Positions 9,378-16,927 of a DNA stretch of 64,000 bases are shown here, in pieces. Location of the stretch: the NCBI RefSeq assembly GCF_005943945.1, contig NZ_CP040710.1, positions 4,075,501-4,139,500 on the forward strand, given 5' to 3'. The notes beneath the pieces are model-generated. The model had not been told where the DNA came from. It saw only the letters and a list, made by a program, of their open reading frames with translations, and did no database searches. Both the position numbers and the translations under genes were made by a program. The stretch's first letter is position 1. The number at the start of each line of letters is the position of its first letter. Origin of the DNA: Aggregatimonas sangjinii. GTDB taxonomy: Bacteria > Bacteroidota > Bacteroidia > Flavobacteriales > Flavobacteriaceae.

Positions 9378-10355
9378 CTATGTATTGAACTTCAATTGAA
9401 TATACACCGGAAAATGATCGCTATACCCTCCTATATATTTACGACCGGCATAGGTGCGATAGGGGGTTCCCTTATATTTTCCTTTGAACTCCATCAAGAA
9501 CTTTTCGTCGAAAATGTTGGCGTGTGCAAAACTATGTGTGCCTTTCTCGTGATTTAGAAAACTGTGTGAAACCATAATCTGGTCGAATAAACTCCAGCTT
9601 TTTTGGTAGTTGGCACTACCCCGTTGCACGGGAATGTGCAACTTTTCCATAGGGTTATACAAGTCCCGACCGTTTACCAAATGTTGTATGCTTTCCGATT
9701 GCGGGTCATCGTTAAAGTCGCCCAGCACAATATAGTTCGGGATTTCATAACGGGTTTCCAATTGTTGCATAAATTCACTTATCGTCTGCGCCGCCTTGAT
9801 CCGTTTATAGTCTGTTTCCATTTCCCCGTCACGCCGGGAAGGCCAATGATTGACAAAAATATGAACCTCCTCCTTGTTCAACGTTCCGTGCACATACAAA
9901 ATATCGCGGGTCGTATCGCGAACTCCATCGGGGTTATTAACATACAAGGTTATGGGCTCGGAGTGCAATACGCTGAAATATTCTTTGTGGTAAAGTAAGG
10001 CCGTATCGATACCGCGCTCATCGGGACTATCGTAATGCACATACCCATAATCTATGTCCCGTAACGGCTCTGCACCGATAAGATCTTCGATGACCCCATC
10101 GTTTTCGACCTCGGCGATACCAATGATTACAGGTGGGGTCGTAGCACTTTTATTGCCAACTTCCGAAATGGTCTTCGCCAATTTGTACAGTTTGCGTTTG
10201 TACCGTTTCATCGACCATTTCTTGAAACCATCTGGTGTAAAGTCCTGATCTAATTTATTGGGGTCATTTTTGGTATCGAAAAGATTTTCGAGATTGTAAA
10301 AAGCAATCGTATACAAATTGTCCTTTGGTTTTCTCTTAAAGAATGAAAATAGCAT
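9378..10355 (-). CDS. Endonuclease/exonuclease/phosphatase family protein
   Basis: A 325-residue metal-dependent phosphoesterase of the EEP fold (DNase I/exonuclease III-like). Conserved elements in order are FYNLEN, GIAEVEN (metal-binding Glu), RGIDTALLY, NHWPSR, GDFNDDP and SDHFPV (catalytic His). No clear signal peptide is present; the N-terminus is short and basic. Substrates in the family range from DNA to phospholipids and cannot be decided here. It is transcribed divergently from hflX. Confidence 0.88.
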   Translation of the reverse strand: MLFSFFKRKPKDNLYTIAFYNLENLFDTKNDPNKLDQDFTPDGFKKWSMKRYKRKLYKLAKTISEVGNKSATTPPVIIGIAEVENDGVIEDLIGAEPLRDIDYGYVHYDSPDERGIDTALLYHKEYFSVLHSEPITLYVNNPDGVRDTTRDILYVHGTLNKEEVHIFVNHWPSRRDGEMETDYKRIKAAQTISEFMQQLETRYEIPNYIVLGDFNDDPQSESIQHLVNGRDLYNPMEKLHIPVQRGSANYQKSWSLFDQIMVSHSFLNHEKGTHSFAHANIFDEKFLMEFKGKYKGTPYRTYAGRKYIGGYSDHFPVYIQLKFNT

Positions 10356-10499
10356 GGTATCGGGTGATTGGGATAGTGAATTTACGAAAATCGTCGGGTT
10401 ACATTCCTAGAACGGGTCGTGACTTTATCTTTTACCCACAATTTTTAGTCGTAAAGCCCAAAAATCAGGCTTCCGAATTAAAAGTCATGAGGAGTTCCT

Positions 10500-10507
10500 T
10501 AGATTTG
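10500..10507 (+). promoter_or_regulatory. -7 box TAGATTTG upstream of hflX
   Basis: A perfect TAnnTTTG match 16 bases before the hflX ATG, which would give a very short leader. Confidence 0.45.
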
Positions 10508-10523
10508 CAGTCTAATCGCCCTT

Positions 10524-11735
10524 ATGATAGAGAAGAAGTCCATCGAATATGAAAAGTCAGTGCTTATCGGTATCATCAACCAAGAGCAAAGCGAAGCCAA
10601 AGTGAACGAATACCTAGACGAGTTGGAGTTCCTTACCTATACGGCCGGTGGCGAAGTCTACAAACGTTTTGTGCAACGTATGAACGTGCCCAATCCGAAG
10701 ACCCTTATCGGTAGTGGCAAGATGTTGGAAGTCGCGGCTTACGTAGAAGAGCATGAGATCGGTTCTGTAATTTTCGACGACGAGCTTACTCCTGCCCAAC
10801 AACGAAATATTGAAAAACAGCTGCGTTGCAAGATCATCGACCGGACCAGTCTGATCCTCGATATTTTTGCACAGCGCGCCCAAACCAGCTATTCCCGTAC
10901 CCAGGTTGAACTGGCGCAGTACGAGTACCTACTCCCTCGCCTTACCGGATTATGGACACACTTGGAACGGCAAAAAGGGGGTATCGGCATGCGCGGCCCG
11001 GGGGAAACCGAAATCGAGACCGATAGACGTATCGTTCGGGATCGTATCAGCCTCCTTAAAAAGAAACTCCTAAAGATAGATCGTCAAATGGAAACCCAAC
11101 GCGGAAACCGCGGCGCGATGGTGCGTGTGGCTTTGGTAGGCTACACCAACGTAGGCAAATCCACCTTGATGAACGTAGTGAGCAAAAGTGACGTCTTTGC
11201 CGAAAACAAACTCTTCGCCACTTTGGATACGACGGTGCGAAAGGTCGTTATCGGCAACCTACCCTTTCTGTTGAGCGATACCGTAGGATTTATCAGAAAA
11301 CTGCCCACACAACTGGTCGAAAGTTTTAAGAGTACGTTGGATGAGGTTAGGGAAGCAGATCTCTTGCTGCATGTGGTCGATATTTCACACCCACAGTTCG
11401 AGGAGCATATCGATTCGGTCAACAAAATATTGGCCGAAATCAAAAGTGCCGATAAGAAGACCATCATGGTCTTTAATAAAATAGATCAGTACGAGAATGA
11501 GACCATAGACGAAGACGACCTCATAACGGAAAGGACTAGTGCACACTTTACTCTTGAGGAATGGAAGAATACCTGGATGCAGCGTGTCGGCAACAATGCT
11601 CTGTTCATTTCTGCGTTGAACAAAGAGAACTTAGATACCTTTCGCAAACGGGTTTATGACGAGGTGCGCGACATACATGTAACCCGTTTCCCCTACAATA
11701 ACTTTCTCTATCCCGAGCATTTAGACGAGTTTTAG
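10524..11735 (+). CDS. hflX: Ribosome-associated GTPase HflX
   Basis: HflX is a GTPase that binds and splits stalled 70S ribosomes under stress. The 403-residue protein has the HflX N-terminal domain (about 20-105), a linker with GGIGMRGPGETEIETDRR (about 152-169) and the G domain with G1 GYTNVGKST (206-214), G3 DTVGFIRKLP and G4 FNKID. Length and order of domains are as expected. It has a TAnnTTTG promoter box just upstream and diverges from the EEP gene. Confidence 0.95.
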   Translation: MIEKKSIEYEKSVLIGIINQEQSEAKVNEYLDELEFLTYTAGGEVYKRFVQRMNVPNPKTLIGSGKMLEVAAYVEEHEIGSVIFDDELTPAQQRNIEKQLRCKIIDRTSLILDIFAQRAQTSYSRTQVELAQYEYLLPRLTGLWTHLERQKGGIGMRGPGETEIETDRRIVRDRISLLKKKLLKIDRQMETQRGNRGAMVRVALVGYTNVGKSTLMNVVSKSDVFAENKLFATLDTTVRKVVIGNLPFLLSDTVGFIRKLPTQLVESFKSTLDEVREADLLLHVVDISHPQFEEHIDSVNKILAEIKSADKKTIMVFNKIDQYENETIDEDDLITERTSAHFTLEEWKNTWMQRVGNNALFISALNKENLDTFRKRVYDEVRDIHVTRFPYNNFLYPEHLDEF

Positions 11736-11919
11736 CGGTAGTCTTTTTAGAAAGTCCTCGTGCATGTATTATGGAAGCTGTTCATTTGACGCATTGAGGT
11801 AAAGTACAACTCCAACTTTCCCTTTTATTATAGGGCTAATCCGTCGTGATTTCGCTACATCTATGCTGACCGGTTTTAGGAGAGGAGATCAGTATCACGA
11901 TACATCCTTAAATTAAATT

Positions 11920-12222
11920 TTACTTAAGGTGTTTTGGAAAATCCATCCTACCACCAAGGATTCTAACAATGAATATTCCTTTGCTTTCGATATAATAAAA
12001 AACTACATGTGATTTGTATCTGTACCGCAATAGCATTTTATCTTTGACGGCGACATATCTCCTACCCAACTCCGGATTATTTGCTAATTCCCATAAAATA
12101 TCTTTAAGGCCGTTCGCATATTTCAAAGATTGACTCTCTCCAAATTCCTTAATCGTGTATTTGGCAATGGACTTGATATCACCTCTTGCCTTGGCACTTA
12201 TTACATAACTACTTTTCAGCAT
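11920..12222 (-). CDS. parE: ParE/RelE-family toxin
   Basis: A toxin of about 100 residues from the ParE branch of the RelE/ParE superfamily; relatives poison gyrase. Typical features are the N-terminal SAKARGDIKSIAKYT, the central NPELGRR and the C-terminal strand pattern RYRYKSHVVFYYIESKGIFIVRILGGRMD. A start at 12231 is also in frame, but the ATG at 12222 fits family N-termini better. Either start overlaps the antitoxin gene, which indicates coupled translation. Confidence 0.88.
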   Translation of the reverse strand: MLKSSYVISAKARGDIKSIAKYTIKEFGESQSLKYANGLKDILWELANNPELGRRYVAVKDKMLLRYRYKSHVVFYYIESKGIFIVRILGGRMDFPKHLK

Positions 12223-12460
12223 TATGCTCATTTATGGCCTCCTCCCAAATACTATCTACCGTGGCGTCGGATGGGCCACTTTCGATTCCCTCGATGAGCG
12301 CTTCGTTCAAATCTACAATACGCTTTCTTCGTTCTTGGTCTTTCCGAATTATATCTCTGACATATTCGCTGTCGTTCGTATAAAAACCCTGCTCGATTAA
12401 GCTTTTAACATAAGCTTCCTGTTGTTCTGTAAACGTGATTGACTTTCGGATTACTCCCAT
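12209..12460 (-). CDS. parD: ParD-type (ribbon-helix-helix) antitoxin
   Basis: An 83-residue antitoxin upstream of and overlapping parE. The N-terminal RKSITFTEQQEAYVKSLIEQG with YVRDIIRKDQ is a ribbon-helix-helix DNA-binding segment. The acidic C-terminal half (ALIEGIESGPSDATVDSIWEEA) should bind and neutralise ParE. Such pairs repress their own promoter. The locus sits in a low-coding stretch beside the small-transcript module at 12.69 kb. Confidence 0.9.
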   Translation of the reverse strand: MGVIRKSITFTEQQEAYVKSLIEQGFYTNDSEYVRDIIRKDQERRKRIVDLNEALIEGIESGPSDATVDSIWEEAINEHNAEK

Positions 12461-12501
12461 AATGCACCAATATTATCATTATTGATGCAAATTAGCATTA
12501 T
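12459..12501 (-). promoter_or_regulatory. Possible ParD operator (inverted repeat ATAATGC / GCATTAT)
   Basis: ATAATGC at 12459-12465, overlapping the parD start codon, is matched by GCATTAT at 12495-12501. The AT-rich stretch between them should hold the promoter. ParD proteins commonly bind such repeats; the assignment here is inference. Confidence 0.3.
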
Positions 12502-12693
12502 TTTCAGAATCGACCAAATTACCGAGTATTGATATCTTTAGAATCGAATCATCATAAGTAATCCGTCCCAAACACTTTATAAAAAATTAATTGTCTCCCA
12601 ACATCTTTCTCGTAATAAAAAGATACCGCTACACCCTCCCCGATGTCAGATAAGATCCCCCGAGCACCAAAAACTTTTGCCCGAGTCATACCG

Positions 12694-12789
12694 TTCGTCG
12701 AAGAAAACAATCACTTCGTATTTTTCACAACACAACTGCTATAGTTCACAACAATAATTTAGCCGGATCGAATTGTGGTTCTATATTTA
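12694..12789 (+). promoter_or_regulatory. Promoter module A: TTCGTCGAA box, TTCACAACA direct repeats, -7 box
   Basis: TTCGTCGAA lies at 12694-12702, TTCACAACA at 12724-12732 and again at 12745-12753 (period 21, spacer 12), and the -7 box TATATTTA at 12782-12789. The spacings are 30, 21 and 28 bases. They are identical in modules B (16529-16624) and C (16826-16921). A normal -33 TTG is absent at the right distance, so the repeats look like an activator site. Confidence 0.7.
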
Positions 12790-12822
12790 CAGTGTAATTA
12801 AGTAAGCAACTGTATCCCAAAC

Positions 12823-12873
12823 ATGAACTTAACCGAATTGCAAAAACTAATAAAAAAACATACACCAGATTAA
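12823..12873 (+). CDS. Micropeptide ORF A, MNLTELQKLIKKHTPD (16 residues)
   Basis: This tiny ORF starts 41 bases after the beginning of the -7 box, exactly as its homologue B does. The first nine residues MNLTELQKL are identical in both and the tails are basic. It resembles no protein I recognise. It could be a micropeptide, a regulatory leader or a chance ORF in a structural RNA. Confidence 0.4.
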   Translation: MNLTELQKLIKKHTPD

Positions 12874-12919
12874 CCTACTTTCAGTACAAACCACATTAGA
12901 TCAAACCTACTTTAACAGC

Positions 12920-12947
12920 GCCCGACTCCCCAAGTCGGGCTTTTTTT
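12920..12947 (+). terminator. Intrinsic terminator of transcript A
   Basis: An 8-bp perfect stem GCCCGACT/AGTCGGGC with a 5-base loop, followed by seven T. Confidence 0.9.
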
Positions 12948-13032
12948 GTGTTTTGCTTTTGTATTACACTGTCTGTGAATTGTCCCAAACTTAGACAAGC
13001 CGAAAAAGATATAAAGCGGTGACTAGGAATAC

Positions 13033-13662
13033 CTATTCCTCCAGCGAATCTCCTGTTTTTCGCTTTGCTTCCCTTTCCAAGCGCTCTGCTTCCCTTTTCA
13101 GCCGTTCGGCTTCCCGTTGTAGTCTTTCCGCCTCCTGTATTTTTTGTTCGGCCTCTCTTTTCAACTGCTCTTGATCTCGTTGAAGCGCCTCTTGATCTCG
13201 TTGCGCATCGGATTTGCCTGAAGTGTAACTTTTTATATTTTGGGTAATCGTTTTGAACTTATTGAATAACGCTTGGGAAGTGAGCTCCTTATTAACAAAT
13301 ATTCGAAGACTACCATCATCCAATTTTACCTCATAGCCGGTATCGCCATTGTAATCCACCTTCCAAATAACCTTACTCCCGGAGGTGGTCATGTTGTTTT
13401 GGCCCAATTCCTCCAAAAGATAGATTCTGACCTTTGCTGTTTTGTTGTCATTGTACTTCGCCCGCACCTTATAGGTGTTTTCGGAATCGCTGGTCGAGAA
13501 ATAGCTTCTTTCATTCTTTGAAACCGATGACACCTCCCCGTTAACGGAAATTGAGGAAATCGAGTTCGTTTTTTCCTCGGTCGTGGTGGTCTCCGATTCT
13601 TGGGAGTGGGTACGCAACATGCCGAGCAATAGGCTTAATAATATATATAATACAATTCTCAT
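13033..13662 (-). CDS. Secreted coiled-coil protein of unknown function (paralogue of the upstream gene)
   Basis: A 209-residue protein with an N-terminal signal peptide (to about residue 20), a Ser/Thr-rich stretch, a beta-rich middle and a charged heptad-like C-terminus (about 155-205, repeats of REAERL/KREAERL) that should form a coiled coil. The middle (VIWKVDYNGDTGYEVKLDD, then FVNKEL) aligns in pattern with VWTRTASKGKPMYTIELKD in the 13675 gene, so the two look like diverged tandem paralogues. It is the last gene of the kinase/regulator operon, 12 bases after its paralogue. No known domain recognised. Confidence 0.7.
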   Translation of the reverse strand: MRIVLYILLSLLLGMLRTHSQESETTTTEEKTNSISSISVNGEVSSVSKNERSYFSTSDSENTYKVRAKYNDNKTAKVRIYLLEELGQNNMTTSGSKVIWKVDYNGDTGYEVKLDDGSLRIFVNKELTSQALFNKFKTITQNIKSYTSGKSDAQRDQEALQRDQEQLKREAEQKIQEAERLQREAERLKREAERLEREAKRKTGDSLEE

Positions 13663-13674
13663 GATTTCTGTTTT

Positions 13675-14130
13675 TTAATTGTTTATGACGGTTATGGACT
13701 CTTGTCCAAGGGTATTCAACATATGATATGCCTCTGCATCCATTCGTTTTCTAAATACTTCGATTTTGAGTTTGTTGTCTTTCAATTCAATGGTGTACAT
13801 CGGCTTTCCTTTGGATGCCGTTCTCGTCCAAACCATTTTACCGTATCCCGAAGAAGCATCGGTACCCTCTAAAATTCTGGAAACCACTTGTTGTAGCTGT
13901 TCGCTTTTGGATGCTTCGAACAGCAGGTTGATTTTATAAACTTTATTCGTGAGTTTTACGGTATACGCATCTTCGAACTCATATTCGACCAGCGAGCCCT
14001 TGGTAGCCGCCTCGAAGCTATACACTTTTACGTTTTCAGGTCCTATCTTAAAGGTATTGTCCTTGGTTTGTGCGCTCATATCCGCGATGGTTACAAGCAC
14101 AAAAAATAACGTGATTTTAAAATAATTCAT
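13675..14130 (-). CDS. Small secreted protein of unknown function in the two-component operon
   Basis: The 151-residue protein begins with a signal peptide (NYFKITLFFVLVTIADMSAQ). The rest is beta-rich, with an SSGYGKMVW segment and a C-terminal TLGQESITV. An in-frame start exists at 14157, but the ATG at 14130 puts the signal peptide at the N-terminus. It follows the response-regulator gene by 78 bases and precedes its coiled-coil paralogue by 12. Co-transcription suggests it is an output or periplasmic accessory of this two-component system. Function unknown. Confidence 0.7.
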   Translation of the reverse strand: MNYFKITLFFVLVTIADMSAQTKDNTFKIGPENVKVYSFEAATKGSLVEYEFEDAYTVKLTNKVYKINLLFEASKSEQLQQVVSRILEGTDASSGYGKMVWTRTASKGKPMYTIELKDNKLKIEVFRKRMDAEAYHMLNTLGQESITVINN

Positions 14131-14208
14131 GATTTGATTTTTACTACCGGGCCCCAAATAGTAAGACCCCGTATGGATTGATGAAATAAACTCCTTTTGT
14201 GAACTTCC

Positions 14209-14904
14209 CTATGATGCTTTAGGGGGATCGATCTTAAATGTTAGCCCTACCCCGCGCACACTTTCTATGGCAATCGATGCATCTTGCTTAAAGTATTTCC
14301 GAAGTCGGCTTATAAATACGTCCATACTTCTTCCGGAAAAGAAGTCGTCGTTGCCCCAAACGTCTTTGAGGAGGTCTTCGCGCTTTATCATGCTGTTTTT
14401 ATATTGATGTAAATACTGAATCAGGACCGTTTCTTTTTCGGTCAACCGCTGCTCTTGGCCCCTAAATTGCAGTTTGTGATTGATCGAATCGAATGCGTAG
14501 GCACCGATCTTCACCAACGCTTCCTTTTTAGGTTGCACCCTTCGAGTGCGTTTGAGAATATTCCGTAATCGTAGGACCAGTATATCGGCTTCAAAGGGTT
14601 TTACGATATAGTCATCGGCCCCTAATTTTAAACCCGTTACGCGGTCCGCTTTCAATTTCTTTGCTGTTAAAAAAACGAACGGTATTTCCGGATTTAAGGC
14701 AACCGTTTTCTCAGCTAGGGTAAATCCGTCCATTTTGGGCATCATCACATCGAACACACAGATATCGAAATCATTTTTGGTAAAACATTCGAACGCCTCC
14801 TTACCATCTTTGGCCCAAGTAACCTGATGGTCATGAATTTCTAAATACTGTTTTAGGATACTCCCAAAATCAAAATCATCTTCCGCCAATAATACGTGTG
14901 CCAT
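14209..14904 (-). CDS. OmpR/PhoB-family response regulator
   Basis: A 231-residue regulator with a receiver domain (about 1-120; acidic pair EDD at 8-10, phospho-acceptor D52 in VFDVMMPKMDG, switch region VFLTAKK, KPFE lysine) and a C-terminal winged helix (about 135-228, with GRSMDVFISRLRKYF as recognition helix). It lies 4 bases after its kinase gene. It somewhat resembles RprY-type regulators of Bacteroidetes, though that name is not certain. The GTTAACGG repeat upstream of the kinase gene is a candidate binding site. Confidence 0.92.
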   Translation of the reverse strand: MAHVLLAEDDFDFGSILKQYLEIHDHQVTWAKDGKEAFECFTKNDFDICVFDVMMPKMDGFTLAEKTVALNPEIPFVFLTAKKLKADRVTGLKLGADDYIVKPFEADILVLRLRNILKRTRRVQPKKEALVKIGAYAFDSINHKLQFRGQEQRLTEKETVLIQYLHQYKNSMIKREDLLKDVWGNDDFFSGRSMDVFISRLRKYFKQDASIAIESVRGVGLTFKIDPPKAS

Positions 14905-14908
14905 AATC

Positions 14909-16306
14909 TCAGTTTACAGGTATGGTGATGGTAAATATGGTGCCCTTGTTCATTTCACTTTTACAGGAAATAGTTCCCTCATGGGCATCTATCACCTGTT
15001 TCGTGTAGTACAATCCCAACCCCAGCCCTTTTACGTTATGTATATTTCCGGCAGCGATACGAAAGAATTTATCGAAAATGAACTTTTGGTCCTTTGCCGA
15101 AATGCCTGTGCCATTATCCGAAATTATAATCTCGTAATGATTGTTCTTAAGTTGTGTTGTAAGGGTTATTGCTATGGATTCTTTTCCGTATTTCACCGCA
15201 TTTTCAAGAATATTGAACAATGCAGTGGTGAACAAAAATGAATCGATGCGCAGCAGAATTTCTCTAGGTTCGATATGTTGATGAATGGTCAGGTCTTGGC
15301 TCTGTACCGAGAGCGAAAAATCATCGATCAGATTTTTAAAGTAGGTATCATCTATTACCTGTTCCTTGTTCAAGACCAATTCTTCAGAACCAAGGCTATT
15401 TGTCATTACTTGGTCTATAAGCTTTTGCAATCTGGAATTTTGACGCTCGACTATTCCTACGGTCTTTCCAAATGCTTCCGGGTTCTCTAAAATTTCCTTT
15501 TTTCTTAAACTTTTAGAAGCAATGCTTAATGTAGCCAAAGGGGTTTTGAGTTCGTGGGTGATGTTATCTATAAAATCCGTTTTTACCTCGGCCACTTTTT
15601 TCTGTTTGATGAGATTTTTAATCGAATAATAGAAAAGACCCACCACAAAGAGTAACAATATCCCAGAGGCCGTTAATAAGCCCGCCATGCTGCCCAAAAC
15701 AATTCGATTCCATTCCGAAATATTCATTCGATTTTCGGTGATGACCATAAATTCGAAATCCCGGGATTCATCATACGGCACACCCTTCTTTTCTTCATAA
15801 AAGGTAGACTGCCAACTAGTAGTTTTCGTCTGATAGCCTAGTTCATCGTCAAAAGTACCGCCGACCAGCCGAATTTTTTCACCATCGTTCAAGGGGACGA
15901 CCGTATCGTTTGCAACGCTATCCAAAATAACCAAACCGATAAGGTTCTTTTTAAAACCGACTTCGTACCCAAGGGCGGTCTTTTGTACCTCCTGTTGATA
16001 GCGCACATTATACCTACTACCTATAGAATCGGATGTGCGCGTAAGCTGCGCCACAAAATTTTCCTTCGACACGTCCTCGTATTTGTAAGCGACGAGTAAC
16101 TCCACCAGCCGCTCGGCCCAGAGATTTTCCAAATCCAAAAGGTCGGGTGTTGCATCATCGATTTTATTTAATGCTTTCTTGGTTTCGTTCAAGAACGATT
16201 TTTTCTTTAACTCATAGGTATTGTAAATTAGATAGGCCTGTATACCCATAAGCGCGAAAAGCGTTACAATCGCAGTAATAATCAGAATGTTTATGCGTTG
16301 CTTCAT
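14909..16306 (-). CDS. Membrane sensor histidine kinase
   Basis: The 465-residue kinase has a transmembrane helix at about 6-28, a periplasmic sensor region at about 30-200, a second helix at about 204-228, a HisKA domain with H-box THELKTPLATL (H251) and an HATPase domain with N-box ILENAVKYG, G1 ISDNGTGIS and G2 KGLGLGLYYTKQVI. The sensor region is not recognisable. It is the first gene of a four-gene operon with its regulator and two secreted paralogues. A -7 box and an 11-bp-period repeat lie upstream. It is similar in layout to RprX-type kinases. Confidence 0.92.
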   Translation of the reverse strand: MKQRINILIITAIVTLFALMGIQAYLIYNTYELKKKSFLNETKKALNKIDDATPDLLDLENLWAERLVELLVAYKYEDVSKENFVAQLTRTSDSIGSRYNVRYQQEVQKTALGYEVGFKKNLIGLVILDSVANDTVVPLNDGEKIRLVGGTFDDELGYQTKTTSWQSTFYEEKKGVPYDESRDFEFMVITENRMNISEWNRIVLGSMAGLLTASGILLLFVVGLFYYSIKNLIKQKKVAEVKTDFIDNITHELKTPLATLSIASKSLRKKEILENPEAFGKTVGIVERQNSRLQKLIDQVMTNSLGSEELVLNKEQVIDDTYFKNLIDDFSLSVQSQDLTIHQHIEPREILLRIDSFLFTTALFNILENAVKYGKESIAITLTTQLKNNHYEIIISDNGTGISAKDQKFIFDKFFRIAAGNIHNVKGLGLGLYYTKQVIDAHEGTISCKSEMNKGTIFTITIPVN

Positions 16307-16334
16307 GGCAGGGTCGGTTTGTTTCCCAATGCAT

Positions 16335-16342
16335 CAAAAATA
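16335..16342 (-). promoter_or_regulatory. -7 box TATTTTTG upstream of the kinase gene
   Basis: On the minus strand TATTTTTG matches TAnnTTTG 28 bases before the kinase ATG. Confidence 0.45.
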
Positions 16343-16376
16343 GCCTAAAGACCATAATCGGCATAACAATCGGTTG

Positions 16377-16395
16377 CCGTTAACCCACCGTTAAC
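16377..16395 (-). promoter_or_regulatory. Direct repeat GTTAACGG, period 11 (candidate response-regulator box)
   Basis: On the minus strand GTTAACGG occurs twice with a 3-base spacer, 34 bases upstream of the kinase -7 box. An 11-bp direct repeat is the usual layout for OmpR/PhoB-type dimers. Its place upstream of the kinase/regulator operon suggests autoregulation. Confidence 0.5.
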
Positions 16396-16528
16396 GTTAA
16401 TTTCAAAACAATATCCTTTTGGCGTGGGGTTATTGCAGGATGGTTAATAAGATGCTTAACATACCGAAAGCCTTCACTCGCTAAAAATTCCGAACCCTGA
16501 TATCCAATTTGATGGTTGATGCGTGCAT

Positions 16529-16624
16529 TTCGTCGAAGAAAACGAACCGCTTATGTGATACACAACATGCTGGGGCAGGTTCACAACAATATTTTAGACA
16601 GACCGAACCCTCGTTCTATATTTA
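16529..16624 (+). promoter_or_regulatory. Promoter module B: same layout as module A
   Basis: TTCGTCGAA is at 16529-16537, TACACAACA at 16559-16567, TTCACAACA at 16580-16588 and TATATTTA at 16617-16624. Spacings of 30, 21 and 28 bases equal those of modules A and C. Confidence 0.7.
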
Positions 16625-16657
16625 CAGTGTAATTAAGTTAGAAACAGCGTCCCAAAC

Positions 16658-16705
16658 ATGAACTTAACCGAATTGCAAAAACTTAAAAAGCAAACACCAA
16701 ATTAA
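16658..16705 (+). CDS. Micropeptide ORF B, MNLTELQKLKKQTPN (15 residues)
   Basis: Homologue of micropeptide A: identical first nine residues, and the same distance of 41 bases from the -7 box. Relative to A, one codon (Ile) is missing in frame and several third-position and conservative changes appear in the tail. An in-frame length change gives weak support for coding. Confidence 0.4.
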   Translation: MNLTELQKLKKQTPN

Positions 16706-16752
16706 CCTACTTTAGTACCAAACAACATTCGATCAAACCTACTTTAAGAATG

Positions 16753-16777
16753 CCCGACTCCCCAGTTGGGTTTTTTT
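16753..16777 (+). terminator. Intrinsic terminator of transcript B
   Basis: The stem CCCGACT/AGTTGGG (one G-T pair) with a short C-rich loop is followed by seven T. Confidence 0.85.
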
Positions 16778-16825
16778 ATTCCCTATAGTGTTGGTCAAGC
16801 ACAGAAAACCAATATAAGAGTGTAT

Positions 16826-16921
16826 TTCGTCGGACAAAAGTGCATTTTAACGTATTTCACAACAGCTGGGGCCATTTTCACAACAAAAATTTACACTTCT
16901 GTACCAAGGCGGCTACTTTAG
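16826..16921 (+). promoter_or_regulatory. Promoter module C: same layout as A and B
   Basis: TTCGTCGGA is at 16826-16834, TTCACAACA at 16856-16864 and 16877-16885, and the -7 box TACTTTAG at 16914-16921. Spacings are again 30, 21 and 28 bases although the sequence between the boxes has diverged. This argues for selection on the boxes. Confidence 0.7.
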
Positions 16922-16927
16922 TCTCGG

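Larger units (their letters stand above)
12796..12947 (+). ncRNA. Small transcript A (predicted, about 150 nt, intrinsic terminator)
   Basis: The predicted transcript runs from just downstream of the -7 box at 12782 to the terminator at 12920-12947. It contains a 16-residue ORF and two copies of CCTACTTT downstream of it. It is closely similar along its whole length to transcript B (16631-16777), so the RNA itself appears conserved. Whether it acts as an RNA, a peptide mRNA or both is open. The transcription start is estimated. Confidence 0.55.
16631..16777 (+). ncRNA. Small transcript B (predicted, about 147 nt, intrinsic terminator)
   Basis: Near-identical to transcript A from the -7 box through the ORF, the duplicated CCTACTTT motif and the terminator. 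The predicted ends come from the -7 box and the T-run. It is transcribed away from the kinase gene and is followed directly by module C. Confidence 0.55.

Noticed and set aside
12694-12753. A classical LytTR site in module A (ACCGTTCGTC, which equals an AlgR-type site)
   Set aside because: Only module A has ACCGTTCGTC; modules B and C read ATTTCGTC at that place. The TTCACAACA repeats also do not fit the usual LytTR consensus. The 21-bp period alone does not identify the regulator.
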